From Acidobacteriota bacterium (lineage in GTDB: Bacteria > Acidobacteriota > Blastocatellia > Pyrinomonadales > Pyrinomonadaceae), in contig JAKQII010000114.1 in assembly GCA_029557535.1 (NCBI GenBank), positions 1-34,975 on the forward strand: DNA of 34,975 nt, read 5' to 3'. Positions within the stretch are counted from its first letter, which is position 1, and each line of letters begins with the position of its first letter. The notes under the pieces are model-generated. The model was not told the origin of the DNA. It saw only the letters and a program-made list of their open reading frames with translations, and did not search any database. The translations under genes were made by a program, and so were the position numbers. Positions 31,811 to 34,975 of the stretch are shown here, one piece after another.

Positions 31811-33724
31811 ATGTGCGGAATTGCCGGACTGATCACGAACAACCCTGAAAAGTCGATCGGCCCGATGCTCAAATCGATCGAGCACCGCGGCTTTGACGAC
31901 GCGGGCGTTTTTGTCTCCGAACCTTTTGGCGACGGGCTGCGGGCGTGCCTCGGACACAAACGGCTCTCCATCATCGATACCTCTGAGGGCGGCCATCAGC
32001 CGTTCTCGTCGGCCGACGGGCGTTTGGCGATGACGTACAACGGCGAACTATACAACTTCCGCGATCTACGCTCACGCATGGAATCGCGCGGACACTCATT
32101 TCGGACCGAGTCGGACACTGAGGTCTTGATCGAGAGCCTTCGCGAACGCGGAACCGAATGTCTGACGGACCTCAACGGGATGTTCGCCTTCGCCGTTTGG
32201 GACGACCGCGAAAGGACGCTGACGCTCGTACGCGACCGCGCCGGGATCAAACCGGTATATTACGCCGAGATTGAAGGCGGTATCGTTTTTGCCTCGGAAA
32301 TCAAGGCGATTCTCGCGTCGGGATTGATCCGGCCTGAACTCGATCGCGAAGGTCTTCATCAATTCCTGACATTCCTTTGGACGGTACCGCCGCATACACT
32401 GTTTGCAGGGATCAAACAACTACCGCCGGGGCATTTTCTTGTTTGGAAAAACGGTCGAACGACCGTCCGCGAATGGTGGGACCTCGACTTTTCATTCGAA
32501 GAGGCGGATACAAATGAAAAGCGTTGGTGCGATCGCGTTCTTGAGACGCTCGACCGAGCGGTCGAGATGGAAATGGTCTCGGACGTTCCGCTCGGCGCGT
32601 TCCTTTCAGGCGGCGTCGATTCGTCGTCGATCGTCGCGCTGATGTCGAAACATGCGAAACGCGTTTCGACATACACGACAGGGATCTCGGCGGACGATCT
32701 CGAGTTTGACATCATCCCGGACGACGTCGAATGGTCGCGGTACGTCGCCAAGCTGCTCCCCGTGGATTACCATGAGACCTTGCTCACGGCCGATGTCACC
32801 GACCTTCTGCCGAAACTCGTCTGGCACATGGACGCGCCGGTTATCGACATGGCGATCCCGTCATATCTGATCTCGAAACAATCCCGCGAAACGCAGAAAG
32901 TAATGCTCTCGGGAATGGGCGGCGACGAGGTTTTTGCCGGTTATCCGCGGCAGATGGCGATGAAGCTCTCGGGCGCGACGGACTTGATTCCGTCGATGAT
33001 CCGAAGACCACTGATGCGGGCGATCGATTCCGCGCTCTACGGCGGCGTCAAGGGAAAACTGACGGCTCCGCTGAGAAACGCGAAGAAATTTGCGCGCAGT
33101 GCCGGCATGGATTTTGAAGATCGCTACCTCGGATTCGGCACGTATTTCACGGACGAAATGAAGAGACGGATCTATTCGAGAGAACTGGCACCGTCGATGT
33201 CCGGGTTCGACGCTTTTCGATACCATCGAGGGTACTTCGAGAGGTCTCGGTCGTGGTCGCCGCTCAACCGGTTGCTTTACGTCGATTTCAAGACCTTCAT
33301 GCCGGCGCTGAATCTCGACACGACGGACAAGACATCGATGGCGGCCAACCTCGAGGTCCGCGTCCCGTTTCTCAATCACGACCTCGTAACGCTCGCCGAG
33401 CGGTTGCCGTCAAATCTCAAAATAAAAGGAATCAAGCGAAAGTATGTTCTCAAGAAGGCGGCTGAGGCGCTGCTTCCGAAGGACGTGATTTGGCGAAAGA
33501 AAGCGGGATTCTCGGCGCCGGTCAGGTCGTGGGTGCGAACGTCGTTGCGCCCGATGATCGATGATCTGCTGTCCAAGGAGACGATAAAGCGACGGGGACT
33601 TTTTGATTCGGACGAAGTCCGGCGCCTTATCGACCTCAATCATTCAGGCCGCGAGGACTACAACCTTCAGGTCTTCCAATTGCTCAATCTTGAGCTTTGG
33701 ATGCGGGCATTTATTGATCGCTGA
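31811..33724 (+). CDS. asnB: Asparagine synthetase, glutamine-hydrolysing
   Basis: 637-aa class II amidotransferase that makes asparagine (or amidates another carboxylate) from glutamine and ATP. The protein begins MCGIAGLI, so Cys2 becomes the N-terminal nucleophile; RLSIIDTSEGGHQP, YNGELYNFRDLR and SDTEVLIE complete the glutaminase pocket. The synthetase half has the ATP pyrophosphatase loop LSGGVDSSSIVAL (about 265-277) and LSGMGGDEVFAGYPR. VRVPFLNHDLVTLAERLP and KRKYVLKKAAEALLP are the conserved C-terminal motifs. The length is that of the longer AsnB group often found in polysaccharide loci, so a glycan- or peptide-modifying role is an alternative. The only purine run near the start, AAAGG, touches the ATG, so ribosome loading is unusual. 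Its 3' end is 3 bp from the convergent lpxA. Confidence 0.92.
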   Translation: MCGIAGLITNNPEKSIGPMLKSIEHRGFDDAGVFVSEPFGDGLRACLGHKRLSIIDTSEGGHQPFSSADGRLAMTYNGELYNFRDLRSRMESRGHSFRTESDTEVLIESLRERGTECLTDLNGMFAFAVWDDRERTLTLVRDRAGIKPVYYAEIEGGIVFASEIKAILASGLIRPELDREGLHQFLTFLWTVPPHTLFAGIKQLPPGHFLVWKNGRTTVREWWDLDFSFEEADTNEKRWCDRVLETLDRAVEMEMVSDVPLGAFLSGGVDSSSIVALMSKHAKRVSTYTTGISADDLEFDIIPDDVEWSRYVAKLLPVDYHETLLTADVTDLLPKLVWHMDAPVIDMAIPSYLISKQSRETQKVMLSGMGGDEVFAGYPRQMAMKLSGATDLIPSMIRRPLMRAIDSALYGGVKGKLTAPLRNAKKFARSAGMDFEDRYLGFGTYFTDEMKRRIYSRELAPSMSGFDAFRYHRGYFERSRSWSPLNRLLYVDFKTFMPALNLDTTDKTSMAANLEVRVPFLNHDLVTLAERLPSNLKIKGIKRKYVLKKAAEALLPKDVIWRKKAGFSAPVRSWVRTSLRPMIDDLLSKETIKRRGLFDSDEVRRLIDLNHSGREDYNLQVFQLLNLELWMRAFIDR

Positions 33725-33727
33725 CGA

Positions 33728-34507
33728 TCATTTCACGACCCCGCGCGTCGACGTTTCGATGAACTCAACGAGGTAATCGACTTCGGCGCAATCCGTGATC
33801 TCATCCCGGATACGTTCAACTGCCTGCGTGGTGTTAAGTTTGGAAGACAACAACAGATGATAAGCGCGGTGAAGTTTCTCGATGGTTTCTTTCGAATATC
33901 CGCGGCGCTTCATTCCGATCCGGTTCATCCCGTAGCACTTGGCGTGGTTGCCCTGCGAAATAGCGAACGGCAGCGCGTCCTTGACGACCACCGAATAACC
34001 GCCGACGAATGCTTCGCGTCCGACGCGGCAAAACTGATGCACGCCGGAATAGGCGCCGACGTTCGCCCGGTCGGCGATCTCGACGTGGCCGGCGAGCGTC
34101 GCTGCGTTCGCCATGATGACCTCGTTCCCGATCGTGCAGTCGTGCGCCACATGCACCTGGGCCATCAGCAGGTTATCGTCGCCGACCTGAGTGAGACCGC
34201 CGCCGCCCGCCGTCCCGCGGTGGATGGTTACGAACTCGCGGATGTGGTTGCGCTTGCCTATCCGGGTTGCCGTCGGTTCGCCTTTGTATTTGAGATCCTG
34301 TGGCGCATGGCCGATGGAAACGAACGGAAACGCGCGTGTTTCATCGCCGATCGACGTCATTCCGTCGATCACGACATGTGATTCGAGATGAACTCCGCTT
34401 CCGAGGGTCACCTCGGCTCCGATCGTGCAAAAGGGCCCGATGTGACAGTCTTCGCCGATAACGGCGCCGTCGGCAATGATGGCCGTAGGGTGAATCAAGG
34501 CAGGCAT
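33728..34507 (-). CDS. lpxA: Acyl-ACP--UDP-N-acetylglucosamine O-acyltransferase
   Basis: 259-aa cytosolic enzyme for the first step of lipid A synthesis: transfer of a 3-hydroxyacyl chain from ACP to UDP-GlcNAc. A left-handed beta-helix of hexapeptide repeats runs from IHPTAIIADGAVIGEDCHIGPF to about residue 185. The catalytic His122 is in VAHDCTIGN, and the family motifs HQFCRVGREAFVGG and ISQGNHAKCYGMNRIGMKRRGYS follow; the C-terminal helices complete the trimer-forming fold. Length agrees with E. coli LpxA (262). It follows the 66-aa membrane-protein gene by 6 bp and is in the same run as fabZ, the classical fabZ-lpxA association. Its presence shows a diderm cell with lipid A. The ribosome site is weak (AAGAA). 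Confidence 0.96.
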   Translation of the reverse strand: MPALIHPTAIIADGAVIGEDCHIGPFCTIGAEVTLGSGVHLESHVVIDGMTSIGDETRAFPFVSIGHAPQDLKYKGEPTATRIGKRNHIREFVTIHRGTAGGGGLTQVGDDNLLMAQVHVAHDCTIGNEVIMANAATLAGHVEIADRANVGAYSGVHQFCRVGREAFVGGYSVVVKDALPFAISQGNHAKCYGMNRIGMKRRGYSKETIEKLHRAYHLLLSSKLNTTQAVERIRDEITDCAEVDYLVEFIETSTRGVVK

Positions 34508-34513
34508 TTCTTG

Positions 34514-34714
34514 TTACGGGACGTCGATGTCGGCATCGGCTGACGCGGTCTCTTCGTCCGATACGCTTGCCGACGCAGCCGCCGAGGCACCCTCCGCGAC
34601 GCGCGCGGAAGGTTTCCTCAAAATGAGCCAGACAAAAACAATCACGACGATCAGCGAGAACAGACTCCAAGCGGCACCGGCAACAATCGACGCGGCGAAG
34701 CCGATGATCGCCAA
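34514..34714 (-). CDS. Small single-TM protein between fabZ and lpxA
   Basis: 66-aa protein from a TTG start at 34714-34712, preceded by AGGAAG immediately upstream. Residues about 8-32 (ASIVAGAAWSLFSLIVVIVFVWLIL) are a membrane helix, followed by RKPSAR and a tail of Ala, Ser, Asp and Glu. No family recognised. It starts 6 bp after the stop of the 35-aa gene and in the same reading frame, and ends 6 bp before lpxA, so it is translated as part of the lipid A cluster. The start is uncertain because no ATG is available. Confidence 0.6.
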   Translation of the reverse strand: MAIIGFAASIVAGAAWSLFSLIVVIVFVWLILRKPSARVAEGASAAASASVSDEETASADADIDVP

Positions 34715-34720
34715 CTTCCT

Positions 34721-34828
34721 TTACCCCCGATAGAGTCCGAGCGCGAGCGGAATCAAGCCCAGAGCAAAACCGACCCCGATCCCGATCAAGACCATCTGGC
34801 GGTAAGTCACTTCATATGTTTGCTGCAT
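34721..34828 (-). CDS. 35-aa single-TM micropeptide gene
   Basis: The ATG at 34828 begins MQQTYEVTYRQ and continues with one hydrophobic helix, MVLIGIGVGFALGLIPLALGLYRG, before TAA at 34723-34721. A purine stretch (AATAGAAGAAT) overlapping the fabZ stop provides a weak ribosome site. It starts 6 bp after the fabZ stop codon. Too short for family assignment. The tight spacing on both sides and the regular helix support translation; coding conservation was not tested. Confidence 0.5.
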   Translation of the reverse strand: MQQTYEVTYRQMVLIGIGVGFALGLIPLALGLYRG

Positions 34829-34834
34829 ATTCTT

Positions 34835-34975
34835 CTATTCGGCAGGGCGGTCACCGAGAACGCACATGATCTCGGCTTCCGCCGTGATCTGACCGTCGAC
34901 GCGCGTCTCGCCGCGCATCTTCTGGACCTTGGATCCGATCCTGAGCGCGACGACCTCGATCGTTAGCGTGTCGCC
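34835..34975 (-). CDS. fabZ: 3-hydroxyacyl-ACP dehydratase FabZ, C-terminal fragment
   Basis: 46 codons read in from the right edge and end at TAG (34837-34835). The text GDTLTIEVVALRIGSKVQK, MRGETRVDGQITAEAEIMC and the final VLGDRPAE matches the last strands of the FabZ hot-dog fold (GD-x-L-x-[IVL]-x-V...; G-x-x-x-VDG-x-x-AEAE). FabZ dehydrates beta-hydroxyacyl-ACP in fatty acid synthesis and competes with lipid A synthesis for the same pool. The position upstream of lpxA agrees. The active-site His and Glu lie outside the window. An LpxC-FabZ fusion cannot be excluded. Confidence 0.85.
   Translation of the reverse strand, partial: GDTLTIEVVALRIGSKVQKMRGETRVDGQITAEAEIMCVLGDRPAE

Noticed and set aside
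31637-31996. Minus-strand frame encoding repeated KGKRGKGE
   Set aside because: A translation of the C4T4 tract running into asnB in antisense; no start signal.

Overview
The window reads as a chromosomal segment of a Gram-negative, moderately GC-rich bacterium, most likely an Acidobacteriota member near Blastocatellia/Pyrinomonadales. This is inference from gene content: a very long Asp-box (VPS10/sortilin-like) secreted protein, a GH63/MGH1-like glucosidase, a TPR-sigma54 activator, CPBP and rhomboid proteases, and lpxA/fabZ for lipid A. No tRNA, rRNA or CRISPR array was seen. There are about 26 genes, nearly all intact. A partial transposase (IS1182-like N-terminus) is cut by the left edge and a partial fabZ by the right edge.

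Layout. 1-86: transposase start, minus strand. 173-4126 (minus): lower-glycolysis unit eno, P-loop kinase-like, GNAT, gpmI; enolase and phosphoglycerate mutase catalyse consecutive steps. 4537-6576 (minus): CNNM/CBS (CorC-type) membrane protein and an IscU-like scaffold fused to a BFD [2Fe-2S] domain. 6733-10532 (minus): glucosidase then glucose 1-dehydrogenase-like enzyme, 5 bp apart, which fits release and oxidation of glucose. 10800-13811 (plus): sigma54 activator with a TPR sensor half. 14003-14917 (minus): tandem universal stress protein. 15401-16792 (plus): dicarboxylate/amino-acid:cation symporter, followed by a terminator. 16962-25174 (plus): Asp-box secreted protein, mini DUF4157 protein, rhomboid, a protein with a degenerate HExxH-like motif, MFS carrier, CPBP protease, sugar-nucleotide pyrophosphorylase. 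25175-26439 (minus): SMI1/KNR4 protein and a secreted single-TM protein. 26698-27363 (plus): ECF sigma factor behind a near-consensus -24/-12 motif. 27438-29040 (minus): saccharopine-dehydrogenase-like reductase and PilZ protein. 29364-33724 (plus): secreted 3D-domain protein, MATE exporter, asparagine synthetase. 33728-34975 (minus): fabZ, two tiny membrane proteins, lpxA.

The most unusual signal lies between genes. Two families of simple-sequence arrays recur. One is G4A4/C4T4 homopurine-homopyrimidine tracts just upstream of eno and asnB, with the pyrimidine strand in the mRNA both times. The other is GGAATC/GATTCC-type arrays arranged as long inverted repeats at three intergenic sites. 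The most system-like gene group is 20169-24143, where a minimal DUF4157 zincin-like protein, a rhomboid, a probable pseudo-zincin and a CPBP protease lie in one direction. Sigma54 control may also be a theme: an activator with an intact GAFTGA loop and a candidate sigma54 promoter in front of an ECF sigma gene. Start codons were moved downstream of the longest reading frame for gpmI, GNAT, the IscU-BFD protein, DUF4157, the 188-aa protein, the secreted single-TM protein, the ECF sigma factor, the reductase and the 3D protein; reasons are given in each entry.
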